From the NCBI RefSeq assembly GCF_001699815.1, contig NZ_MCGB01000096.1, forward strand, positions 1 to 64,000: a stretch of 64,000 nucleotides of DNA, in the 5' to 3' direction. Source of the stretch: Ralstonia pickettii. GTDB taxonomy: Bacteria > Pseudomonadota > Gammaproteobacteria > Burkholderiales > Burkholderiaceae. The notes under the pieces were generated by a model. It saw nothing but the letters and a program-made list of their open reading frames with translations, did no database searches and was not told the DNA's origin. Positions 17,457 to 25,481 of the stretch are shown here, one piece after another. Within the stretch, counting starts at the first letter, position 1. Each line of letters starts with the position of its first letter. Made by a program: the position numbers and the translations under genes.

Positions 17457-20400
17457 TCAATTCTCCAGGGCGGCAGTGCCGGCCGAAGGCAGGTCCCGTT
17501 CGTCCGGGCGCACCTTGAAACACGCGGCATACAGCGCCGGCAGGAAAAAGATGGTCAGTACCGTGGCGATGGTGATGCCGCCCATCAGCGCGGTGGCCAT
17601 CGGCCCGAAGAAGCCCGAGCGCAGCAGCGGGATCAGCGCCAGCACGGCGGCAGCGGCCGTCAACATGATGGGCCGGAAGCGCCGCACCGTTGCGCCGATG
17701 ATGGCGTCGAAGCGCTTTTGGCCCGCCGCGATGTCCTGGTCGATCTGGTCCACCAGGATCACGGAGTTGCGCATGATGATCCCGAACATGGCGATCACCC
17801 CGAGCAGCGCCACGAACCCGAATGGCTTGCCGAACAGCAGCAGCGCCGTCACCACGCCAATCAGCCCCAGCGGAGCGGTCAACACGACAATGAACGTGCG
17901 CGAGAAGCTCTTGAGCTGGATCATCAGCAGCGTCAGCACGGCAATGATCATCAGGGGCATCTCGGCATTGATCGACGTCTGGCCCTTCACACTCTCTTCC
18001 ACCGCGCCGCCAATCTGGATGCGATACCCCACGGGCAGCTTGGCGCGTTCTGCGGCCAGGGCCTGATCGATGTCATGCGTCACGCCGATGCCCTGCGCGT
18101 TGCCGCGCACGTCTGCCTGCACCGTGATGGTCGGCTGGCGATCGCGTTCCCAGATCACGCCGTACTCGAGCTTGTTCTGCACATGCCCAATCGCACCGAG
18201 CGGAACCGGGCCGTTGGGCGTCGGCATGGCCAGGCCGGCGAGCTTGGCGGGGTCGACACGTTCCGTCTTCGGTGCACGCAGATCGACGTTGATCAGCTTG
18301 TCACGTTCGCGATACTGCGTGACCGTGTAGCCGGACAGCGTCATGGCGAGGAAGTTGGAGACATCTTCCGACGTCACCCCAAGCTGGCGCGCCTTGATCT
18401 GGTCGATCTCGAACGACATCGAACGTTCTGCCGGTTCATCCCAGTCGAACTGCACGTTTTGGGTGCGCGCGTCGGCACGGACCTTCTCGGCCACCTTGTC
18501 AGCGATGTTGCGCACGGTGGCAATGTTGTCGCCGCTCACACGGAACTTGATCGGGAAGCCCACGGGCGGGCCGTTCTCGAGTTGGGCCACACGGGTGCGA
18601 ACGCCGGAGAAATCCTTCTCAAGCGTGGCGCTGAGCCAGCGCGAGAGCGCATCGCGTTCTTCAACGTTCTTGGCCGTGATCACGAACTGGGCGAAGTTCG
18701 GCTGCTGAAGCTGCTGGTCCAGCGGCAGATAGAAGCGCGGGGCGCCGGTGCCGACGTAATCGACAAAGTGTTCGATCTCTTTTCGGCCATCCAGGGCTTT
18801 CTCCAGACGTTTTGCCTCGCGCAGCGTGGCGTCAAACGACGCCCCTTCCGGCAAGCGAAGGTCCACCAGCAGTTCGGGCCGTTCCGAGTTCGGGAAGAAC
18901 TGCTGGGGCACAAGGGTGAAAGCTGCCATGGCCAGCGCAAACAGCAAGGCAGTCACACCCAGGACCGCCCATCGGCGCCCGATGCAGAACGAGATCCACC
19001 CCGACAGGCGCTGATAAAAGCCGGTGTTGTAGATATCGTGGTCATGGCCATGTTCAGAAGCGCCGTTCTTGTGCTCGAGCAGCATGTGATAGCCCAGCAG
19101 CGGTACCAGGACCACGGCAGCAAACCACGAAACGATCAGCGAGATGGCCGACACCTCGAAGATCGAGCGCGTGTACTCGCCCGTGCTCGACTTGGCCAGC
19201 GCGATCGGGAGGAAGCCGGACACCGTCACCAGCGTGCCAGTCAACATCGGGAATGCCGTGCTCGAGTAGGCGAAAGCAGCGGCGCGCAAGCGGCTCCATC
19301 CCTGCTCCAGCTTCACGGCCATCATCTCGACGGCAATAATCGCGTCATCAACAAGCAAGCCGAGTGCAAGCACGAGTGTGCCCAGCGAAACCTTGTCCAA
19401 ACCAATACCGAACATGTGCATGCACAGCGCCGTGATGGCCAGCACGATCGGGATGGAGATCACTACCACCATGCCGGTGCGCAGGCCCAACGACACAAGG
19501 CTGACCACCAGAACAATCGCCACGGCTTCACCAACCGACCTCACGAACTCGTCCACCGAGTGCTTGACGGCATGCGGCATGCTGGAAACCGCAGACAGCT
19601 TCAGCCCTGCCGGCAGCGTCGCCTGCAGTTCGCCCGCCGTGGCGTCGAGCGCTTTGCCGAGGTCGATCACATCGCCGCCCTTCTGCATCGTCACGCCAAT
19701 GCCAAGCACTGCACGGCCGTTGGTGCGCATCTGCGTCACGGGCGGGTCGTCATAGCCGCGGGTGATCTTGGCGATATCGCCCAGCCGGAAGGTCCGCTTG
19801 TTCACGGTGATCAACATGTCGGACAGCGCCTGCACATCCTTGAACGCGCCGGTCGGTCGTACGAATACGCGGTCATCGGCGGTCGTGATCGTGCCGACCG
19901 GTGCCACGGTGTTCTGTGCGTCGATGGCCTGTGCGATCTGCTGCGGCGTGATGGCGAGCCGGGTCAGTTGCGCATTGGAGATTTCGATGAAGACGTGCTC
20001 CGCCGGATCACCGAAGTAGTCCACCTTGGCGACGCCCGGCACGCGCAGCAGGACGGTGCGCAGCTTGTCTGCATAGTCGTGCAGTTGTGCCGGCGAGAAG
20101 CCGTCGCCTTCGAGCGCGTAGATGTTGGTGTAGACATCACCGAACTCATCGTTGAAGAACGGTCCGACCGTGCCCTTGGGCAACGTCGCGCGGATGTCGC
20201 CCACTTTCTTTCGCACCTGATACCAGGTCTCCGGCACGTCCTTCACGGGGGCGGCGTCTTTCATGGCGAAGAAGATCATCGACTCGCCGGGACGCGAGTA
20301 GCTCTTGATGTTGTCGACATACGGTGCAGCCTGAAGCTGGCGCCCGATGCGGTCGGTAATTTGCTCCTGGACTTCGCGCGCAGTTGCACCCGGCCAGTAT

Positions 20401-20624
20401 GTCTGGATCACCATTGTCCGGAAGGTGAACGGCGGATCTTCAGACTGTGCAAGATGTGTGTAGCCAATGACGCCAAAAAGCGTCGCCAGGCCGATCAGGA
20501 AGATCACCAGCTGCTGGTGGCGTAGTGCCCAGGCCGACAGGTTGAAGCCGCCCTCGTCCGCCTGAGATGCAGACGCCGTAACCGGGGCCGTGCCTCGCAC
20601 GGTTTCGCGATCATCGGCGCTCAT
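17457..20624 (-). CDS. RND efflux pump, AcrB/TriC-like permease
   Basis: A 1055-residue proton-driven inner-membrane transporter of the HAE-1 RND superfamily. It has the duplicated architecture of 12 TM segments and two large periplasmic loops; the TM4 proton-relay pair is visible in GLLVDDAIIAVEMM, and the second-half landmarks GVIAMFGIIMRNSVILVDQI and the C-terminal FLPALYAA are in place. The N-terminal cytoplasmic leader (about 30 residues) is slightly extended. It overlaps the adaptor gene by 4 bp and is 2 bp from the outer-membrane factor. Closest in feel to TriC/MexK-like pumps that export hydrophobic phenolics such as triclosan; the substrate is inference. Confidence 0.94.
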   Translation of the reverse strand: MSADDRETVRGTAPVTASASQADEGGFNLSAWALRHQQLVIFLIGLATLFGVIGYTHLAQSEDPPFTFRTMVIQTYWPGATAREVQEQITDRIGRQLQAAPYVDNIKSYSRPGESMIFFAMKDAAPVKDVPETWYQVRKKVGDIRATLPKGTVGPFFNDEFGDVYTNIYALEGDGFSPAQLHDYADKLRTVLLRVPGVAKVDYFGDPAEHVFIEISNAQLTRLAITPQQIAQAIDAQNTVAPVGTITTADDRVFVRPTGAFKDVQALSDMLITVNKRTFRLGDIAKITRGYDDPPVTQMRTNGRAVLGIGVTMQKGGDVIDLGKALDATAGELQATLPAGLKLSAVSSMPHAVKHSVDEFVRSVGEAVAIVLVVSLVSLGLRTGMVVVISIPIVLAITALCMHMFGIGLDKVSLGTLVLALGLLVDDAIIAVEMMAVKLEQGWSRLRAAAFAYSSTAFPMLTGTLVTVSGFLPIALAKSSTGEYTRSIFEVSAISLIVSWFAAVVLVPLLGYHMLLEHKNGASEHGHDHDIYNTGFYQRLSGWISFCIGRRWAVLGVTALLFALAMAAFTLVPQQFFPNSERPELLVDLRLPEGASFDATLREAKRLEKALDGRKEIEHFVDYVGTGAPRFYLPLDQQLQQPNFAQFVITAKNVEERDALSRWLSATLEKDFSGVRTRVAQLENGPPVGFPIKFRVSGDNIATVRNIADKVAEKVRADARTQNVQFDWDEPAERSMSFEIDQIKARQLGVTSEDVSNFLAMTLSGYTVTQYRERDKLINVDLRAPKTERVDPAKLAGLAMPTPNGPVPLGAIGHVQNKLEYGVIWERDRQPTITVQADVRGNAQGIGVTHDIDQALAAERAKLPVGYRIQIGGAVEESVKGQTSINAEMPLMIIAVLTLLMIQLKSFSRTFIVVLTAPLGLIGVVTALLLFGKPFGFVALLGVIAMFGIIMRNSVILVDQIDQDIAAGQKRFDAIIGATVRRFRPIMLTAAAAVLALIPLLRSGFFGPMATALMGGITIATVLTIFFLPALYAACFKVRPDERDLPSAGTAALEN

Positions 20625-21835
20625 GATGCAAAGTCCTCAGGGTGCAGCGGGGCAACCACTTGTACGTGTTGACCGGCATTGACGGCATGCACGCCCTGCA
20701 TCACTACGCGATCACCGTCGTGCAAGCCGGAAGCGACCAGCACGCTGCGCTCGTCGTAACGCGCGATGGTGACGGGGCGCAATTCCAAGGTATCTGTGTT
20801 CGCGCGCACCACCCAGACCGCAGGCTCTTCGCCACGGTGAAAGAGTGCGGTGACGGGCAGCTTGAACGGGCGCGAGGCTCCCGCCTCGCCCGTGGCATCG
20901 AAGGCGATATTGGCGGTCATGCCCATGCGCACCGCTGCGTTTGGCGCCACGAGCGACAGCTTGACGCGCCACGTACGGCTTTGCGGATCGGCCGTCGGCG
21001 ATACCTCGCGCACGCGCGCCTCGAAGCTTTGCGAAGGCGCGGCGGGGAGGCTCACGCGAGCCTTGCTTCCGACGGTCAGCGAGGACAGCGCGCTCTCCGG
21101 TGCATCGCAAACGATGTCGACGTCACCCGTCCAATCGAGGTGATAGATCGATTGACCCGCCTGGACATTCTGGCCGGTGTCCGCATCTTCCGAGGTGATG
21201 ACGCCATCGTGGTCGGCCACCAGCGTTGCGTAGCGCAGGCGATCGCCAACGAGTGCGGCCTGTGCCCGCGCGGAATCGCGTTGCGCAAGCGCGGATGCGT
21301 AGGCGTCCTGCGTCTGCTCCATCTGCGCCGGCGCAATCAGGTTCGCCTGCGACTGCGCACGGTCGCGGTCAAGCTGTTGCTTGGCGTAGACCAGCCGGTG
21401 TTCAGCGGCTTCCAGTTGCGCCCGTGCGTTGGCGAGGTCGTTGCGCAGATCAGCCTGGTCGAGCATCGCCAGCACCTGACCTTGCTTGACGGTATCGCCG
21501 ATGCGCACGCGGCGCTCGACCACTTTGCCGGCAACACGGAACGACAGCGGCGTGGAGTACCGCGCCTGCACTTGCCCCGGCAGTGTGTTGGCGACGGCGT
21601 TGCCGTCCGGGTGCAGCGTCAGCGCAACGACCGGTTTGGGCGCGCTGACCAGGGTTTCGCTGTGGTGGCAGCCCGCGAGCAGCACAGCGCAGCAGGCGGC
21701 AATGACAAGAGGCGCTCGTTTGGAACGCCCGACGACGGACAAGTGGGGGCGCGCTGTCGTTTGCGCATGACGACCAGGATGTTTCACGATGTTTCCAAGC
21801 AAGTGATGGCCTAACGAACAATGGGTAACGCACAT
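20621..21835 (-). CDS. RND periplasmic adaptor (membrane-fusion) lipoprotein
   Basis: An adaptor of up to 404 residues linking pump and outer-membrane duct. A lipobox (CAVLLAGCHH, Cys at about 54) is followed by barrel-sandwich/lipoyl halves (GKVVERRVRIGDTVKQGQVL and ADHDGVITSEDADTGQNVQAGQ), a helical hairpin rich in Ala/Gln (about 125-205) and the membrane-proximal beta-barrel. The start is uncertain: ATG 21835 has no clear ribosome-binding site, whereas an in-frame GTG at 21787 follows TTGGAAACATC and gives a more usual signal-peptide length. First gene of the efflux operon, read from a promoter at 22070-22098 with an unusually long leader of about 230 nt. Confidence 0.92.
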   Translation of the reverse strand: MCVTHCSLGHHLLGNIVKHPGRHAQTTARPHLSVVGRSKRAPLVIAACCAVLLAGCHHSETLVSAPKPVVALTLHPDGNAVANTLPGQVQARYSTPLSFRVAGKVVERRVRIGDTVKQGQVLAMLDQADLRNDLANARAQLEAAEHRLVYAKQQLDRDRAQSQANLIAPAQMEQTQDAYASALAQRDSARAQAALVGDRLRYATLVADHDGVITSEDADTGQNVQAGQSIYHLDWTGDVDIVCDAPESALSSLTVGSKARVSLPAAPSQSFEARVREVSPTADPQSRTWRVKLSLVAPNAAVRMGMTANIAFDATGEAGASRPFKLPVTALFHRGEEPAVWVVRANTDTLELRPVTIARYDERSVLVASGLHDGDRVVMQGVHAVNAGQHVQVVAPLHPEDFAS

Positions 21836-22066
21836 CCCGCAGCCGCGCTTCTTCTGCGCGGTCGGCTCTCGGGCTACGCGTCACGGAACTCGGATGTCGG
21901 GTACGCGAGTCGCCTGTCTCCACGGCGTTCAGGAACCACTTCTCGGCGAATGGCTGCACTCAGCCGGCAAGCAACGGCGGACGGCTCTCTGGCCTTTTTC
22001 GCCGGGGGCTTGCCCCATCACCGCGTCCTAACTCAGGGCGCATCACCCTGATCGACCCTACATTTC
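21836..22066 (-). other. Long 5' leader of the RND operon
   Basis: No convincing gene is present. If transcription starts near 22063 the message carries about 230 untranslated nt. A TCAGGG/CCCTGA hairpin with a 7-nt loop lies at about 22033-22051. Function, if any, is unknown. Confidence 0.4.
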
Positions 22067-22106
22067 GACATTAAACTCATAACTGATATTATTGTCAACT
22101 ATGACG
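22067..22106 (-). promoter_or_regulatory. Shared 40-bp promoter/operator, copy 2 (RND operon)
   Basis: Minus-strand promoter TTGACA (22098-22093), 17-bp spacer (ATAATATCAGTTATGAG), TTTAAT (22075-22070), directed at the RND adaptor gene. GTCATA precedes and GTC follows, as in copies 1 and 3. GACATTAA/TTATTGTC at the two ends form an imperfect inverted repeat, and GTCA-ACTA-TGAC overlaps the -35 region. Confidence 0.75.
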
Positions 22107-22120
22107 CAAGACACTATCAT
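22092..22120 (+). promoter_or_regulatory. Sigma-70 promoter of the second TetR gene
   Basis: TTGTCA (22092-22097), 17 bp, TATCAT (22115-22120), 30 nt upstream of the TetR ATG at 22150. As at the first TetR gene, the -35 element coincides with that of the divergent operon promoter, shifted by one base. Confidence 0.6.
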
Positions 22121-22149
22121 CCTCGAGGAGAACACCATTCCAGACCCCT

Positions 22150-22866
22150 ATGCGGAACCTCACGAATCGCGTGGCAGAAGGCTGCCGCGAGCGGCGCGGC
22201 ACCCGGCGCAAACAGGAAACACGGGCACGTCTGCTTCACGCGGCGCTGTTGCTGCTGTCTGAGCGGAACATTGAGCGCGTCGCCATCAACGAGATCACCG
22301 AAGCCGCCGATGTGGGCTTCGGTTCGTTCTATAACCACTTCGAATCGAAGGAAGGGCTCTTTGCCGCCGTGATCGACTGGGCGTTTGAGGACTTTGCTGA
22401 CAAGCTGGATGCCATTGCGCATGGCCTGACCGATCCGGCCGAGGTCATCGCTATCGCGGTCCGTCACACGTTGCTGCGGGCGCAGCGCGAACCGGCCTGG
22501 GGCCGGCTGCTGATGCGCGAAGGCGTGTCTACACGCGCCCTGACGCGCGGCCTGGGCTTGCGCCTGCTACGCGACAGCAAGCGCGGGCTTGCCGCCAAGC
22601 GCTTTGTGGTGGCCGATCCGCTGACCAGCGTGCTTTCTGTGATTGGGACAGTGCTCGCCGGTGTTGCGGCCGAGCTGCACTTTACGGCGGCACCGGCGGT
22701 TCCCGGGCGCAGCCGTCAGGCGGCTGCGGTTCGCGTCGAGCATTTGGCCGAACGTGCGGCCGTCTTCGTACTCCAGGCACTGGGCGTCAAGCGTGCTGAA
22801 GCGGAAAGAATCGCGCAACTGCCGCTACCGGAAGTCAGGGACGGTAACGCGGCAGCCGCCATGTGA
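22150..22866 (+). CDS. TetR-family regulator, paralogue 2 (RND operon)
   Basis: A 238-residue TetR/AcrR protein. The DNA-binding helix-turn-helix (RKQETRARLLHAALLLLSER, then NEITEAADVGFGSFYNHFES) occupies about residues 19-65 and is nearly identical in its recognition helix to that of the TetR at 11461, explaining why both control regions carry the same element. The ligand domains are also clearly related over their full length. ATG 22150 has only a distant GAGGAG, so translation may be weak. It is divergent from the adaptor-pump-duct genes and most likely represses them. Confidence 0.88.
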   Translation: MRNLTNRVAEGCRERRGTRRKQETRARLLHAALLLLSERNIERVAINEITEAADVGFGSFYNHFESKEGLFAAVIDWAFEDFADKLDAIAHGLTDPAEVIAIAVRHTLLRAQREPAWGRLLMREGVSTRALTRGLGLRLLRDSKRGLAAKRFVVADPLTSVLSVIGTVLAGVAAELHFTAAPAVPGRSRQAAAVRVEHLAERAAVFVLQALGVKRAEAERIAQLPLPEVRDGNAAAAM

Positions 22867-22890
22867 GCCCTCGCGCTGTCTGGCGAGGGC
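22867..22890. terminator. Hairpin between tetR-2 and the AI-2E permease
   Basis: GCCCTCGC-GCTGTCTG-GCGAGGGC forms an 8-bp stem directly after the TetR stop and 10 bp before the stop of the convergent permease gene. No U-run, but symmetric and well placed for termination in both directions. Confidence 0.5.
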
Positions 22891-22899
22891 GCGCATCGA

Positions 22900-23958
22900 T
22901 CAGGCGTGATAGAGCTCGCTCGCCAGATAGCGGTGGCGCAGTTCCCGTAGCGCGGCTGCAAGAACGGCGCTGGCAGGCAAAGCCAGCAGCACGCCAAAGA
23001 ATCCGAACAGGTGACCGAACGCCAGCAACGCAAAGATCACGGCCAACGGGTGCAAGCCAATGCGCTCGCCAATCAAGCGCGGCGTGAGGAAGACGTTTTC
23101 TAGGATCTGGCCCAGGCCATACACCACAGCAACGGCGCCGATGCCGTAAAGATCGCCAAACTGAAGCACGGCGGCCAACACGGCAAGCGCAAGGCCCGCG
23201 GCAAATCCGACATAGGGAATGAACACCGCCAAGCCAGTAAACAACCCCAGCGGCAAGGCAATCTCGAAGCCGGCCAGCGTCAAGGCGATGGGGTAAAACG
23301 CGGCCAACACGACCATCACCAAAAGCTGCCCGCGCAGGTATTGCGACAGCATCCGATCAATGTCGATGACGAACGCCTGCGTCTTGGCAAGCCACCGACG
23401 GGGGACAAGGCTTTCCATACGCCGAAACATCTGGTGGCGGTCGTAAAGCAGATAGAACAGCACCAGCGGAACCAGCACCACGTTGCCCACGACGGTCAAC
23501 ATCGCGTTGCCGCTTGTGCGCAGGTATTGCCAGATGGCAATGGCGGAGTTGCCTTCACCACCATAGCGCGGTCTGGTCAGCAGATCGCGCAAATGTGGCA
23601 GATCCAGGTCGACGCCAAGCCCAAAAACGGCCAGCTTCGGCTGCAACCAGGCATTCAGCGTGGCAAGCAGCGCAGGAATTTTCGCCTGGAGTTGCGGACC
23701 TTCGGTCTGGACGACGGCGAACATCAGCGTAACGAGCAGCGCCGCCATCGCGGCAAAGCACAGGATCATCGCCAACGCGGCGATCCAGCGGGGCAATCCC
23801 CGACGCGCCAGCCACTCCACCCCCGGCTGCAACATGTAGGCGATCAGCGCGCCCAGCAGGAACGGGGTCAACACCGGCCGCAGTGCCCACATGAGGACAC
23901 CGATTGCAAGCGCGACAAGGCCCCACAGCCAGGCCTGGCGGCGTATCAGAGCGGACAC
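22900..23958 (-). CDS. AI-2E/PerM-family membrane permease
   Basis: A roughly 352-residue protein with about eight membrane helices in the AI-2E transporter (PerM) pattern: an N-terminal pair (LWGLVALAIGVLMWALRP), a central soluble stretch with coiled helices, and the C-terminal signature PYVGFAAG, then GQILENVFLTPRLIGERIGLHPLAV. The family exports small molecules or ions; autoinducer export is shown for only a few members. No ATG is available: the frame is open upstream to 24087 and alternative starts are TTG 24051 (behind AGGAG, overlapping the LysR stop), GTG 24030 or GTG 23958; the last gives the usual family length. Downstream of LysR on the same strand. Confidence 0.88.
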   Translation of the reverse strand: MSALIRRQAWLWGLVALAIGVLMWALRPVLTPFLLGALIAYMLQPGVEWLARRGLPRWIAALAMILCFAAMAALLVTLMFAVVQTEGPQLQAKIPALLATLNAWLQPKLAVFGLGVDLDLPHLRDLLTRPRYGGEGNSAIAIWQYLRTSGNAMLTVVGNVVLVPLVLFYLLYDRHQMFRRMESLVPRRWLAKTQAFVIDIDRMLSQYLRGQLLVMVVLAAFYPIALTLAGFEIALPLGLFTGLAVFIPYVGFAAGLALAVLAAVLQFGDLYGIGAVAVVYGLGQILENVFLTPRLIGERIGLHPLAVIFALLAFGHLFGFFGVLLALPASAVLAAALRELRHRYLASELYHA

Positions 23959-24052
23959 CAGTGTTCTCGATAGACGCGCGCTACCCTGGGGATGGACGTT
24001 GCACCGTTCGCAATGGGAAGCGGCGCTCACCCGAGAAGACGGAACCCGCAAC

Positions 24053-24949
24053 TCATTTCTCCTCAAAGTACGCGACAGCGTGGTCAATAAATGCCCTGAC
24101 TCTGGCGGGAACCATCGTTCGGCTCATGTAAGCGAGGCGCACCTCCGCTGCGGTATCCAGGATTTCATGATCGCCAAGCAATCGGACGAGGCGCCCTTCT
24201 CGCAGATCGTCTTCAAGCAGCGCCAATGGCAACAGCCCCATGCCGAGTCCGGCGAGTACGACTTCACGGTTGAATGCCGCGTTGTTCGAGGTGATTTCGT
24301 ACCGTAGTGGAACCACGAGCGGCGCGCCGTCCGCGCGGAACGTCACGATGGGCTTATGCACGGAAGGCGGTACGGTGACGAAGACGTGATCAGACAGATC
24401 GACCGGGTGAGACGGGCGCACATGCGATTCCAAGTAGTTGGGTGCAGCGACGATTGCCAAAGGCAAGCGCTGCAGCATGCGAGTCACGGCCAAATCGGTT
24501 GCCAGCATGAAGGGCAATACCAAGCCGATGTCATAGCCCTCGGTCGCAAGGTCGACAACGCCCTCCGCCAACGTCACATCCACCATGAGGTTTGGATGCA
24601 TCCGCTTGAAGGACGAGACCAGTGGGGCCAGCCACGCAGACGTTGCCGACGTATGGGCGACCAGCCGCAGTACGCCAACAGGTAAATGGCCTTGGCTGCG
24701 GGCATCAGATTCAAGGCAGTCCAGATCGTCGAGCACACGGCAGCATCCGTCATAAAACCTGTGCGCTGCGTCCGTCAGCGAGAACTGCTTTGTCGAGCGG
24801 TGGAACAGGCGCGCCCCAAGCCGCTGTTCCAGGGAAGTGATCGCTCTTGAAACGACGGCCGGCGATACCCCAAGCATCTGCCCCGCCCGTCTGAAGTTTC
24901 TGACCTCAACGATCGTACGAAAGAGCCGCAAGCTCTCGAAATGATCCAT
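24053..24949 (-). CDS. LysR-family transcriptional regulator
   Basis: A 298-residue LysR-type regulator. The winged helix-turn-helix occupies residues 1-65 (FRRAGQMLGVSPAVVSRAITSLEQRLGARLFHR), followed by a periplasmic-binding-protein-like effector domain (about 90-295). ATG 24949 follows GAGGTGCAT. The group resembles AaeR/DntR-like solitary regulators. It is followed without a gap by the AI-2E permease, which may be a target. The promoter copy at 25075-25114 would give a leader of about 120 nt and place it under control of the TetR paralogues. Effector unknown. Confidence 0.9.
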   Translation of the reverse strand: MDHFESLRLFRTIVEVRNFRRAGQMLGVSPAVVSRAITSLEQRLGARLFHRSTKQFSLTDAAHRFYDGCCRVLDDLDCLESDARSQGHLPVGVLRLVAHTSATSAWLAPLVSSFKRMHPNLMVDVTLAEGVVDLATEGYDIGLVLPFMLATDLAVTRMLQRLPLAIVAAPNYLESHVRPSHPVDLSDHVFVTVPPSVHKPIVTFRADGAPLVVPLRYEITSNNAAFNREVVLAGLGMGLLPLALLEDDLREGRLVRLLGDHEILDTAAEVRLAYMSRTMVPARVRAFIDHAVAYFEEK

Positions 24950-25481
24950 ATGCACCTCGAACAAGGCTCGCAGATACGGCGCACGTTGACGCGGCAGCTA
25001 AAACCCATGCGCTATTGAACGCGCTCAACTCCATAGCAGCCGGCGTTCTCGACCCCGGTTCCATCGCGAGCATGCGTAATTTAGTCATATCTGATACTAA
25101 TGTCAATTATGACATACGAAGCCAAAAAAGAGGTGACTGCTTCCCGAGGAGTGTATGGCCAGAAGGTGGATGAGATGAAGGCCGCTCTCCGCTCGCCGAC
25201 TGCGACGAGGGGCCTATGCGGGCTGATAAAGGCTTGCCCCGCCTGGCCTCGACAGACTTGCCGCCCTCGTCTTAGGCACCCCGATTCTTCATAAACCAAT
25301 GAGTTAGAACGCCCCTTCCCGACAGACTTTATTTTTACGGATCACGCGCCGTGCAATCGCTGATGCCGCGAGCCGAGACGTCGGTTATGCATCGCATTCC
25401 ACGCAGGACCGATTCGCGTCAGGGCGCGCCAAGCATGTTGTGGGGAAAGTCCCGAATGGGTGGCCCTGCCGCGAGACCGCG
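24950..25481. other. Intergenic region between diguanylate cyclase and LysR gene
   Basis: 532 bp without a convincing gene. It contains the third copy of the shared promoter/operator at 25075-25114. Short open frames on both strands (for example plus from 25109 and minus from 25088) have no recognisable domain or good ribosome-binding site. The stretch 25300-25480 shows nothing I can name. Confidence 0.5.
25075..25114 (-). promoter_or_regulatory. Shared 40-bp promoter/operator, copy 3 (LysR gene)
   Basis: Minus-strand TTGACA (25106-25101), 17-bp spacer (TTAGTATCAGATATGAC), TAAATT (25083-25078). The upstream TGTCA-ATTA-TGACA (25101-25114) is a perfect dyad here and imperfect in the other two copies. 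Unlike copies 1 and 2 there is no good divergent plus-strand -10 element, and no TetR gene adjoins it. It points toward the LysR gene 122 nt downstream. Confidence 0.65.

Noticed and set aside
17718-20525. A 935-codon open frame antisense to the RND pump gene
   Set aside because: Arg/His/Gln-rich composition, no domain, and it mirrors the GC-rich codon pattern of the real pump gene on the other strand.
21450-21959. Open frame overlapping the RND adaptor start and leader
   Set aside because: It runs through the adaptor's coding region in another frame and has no protein-like character.
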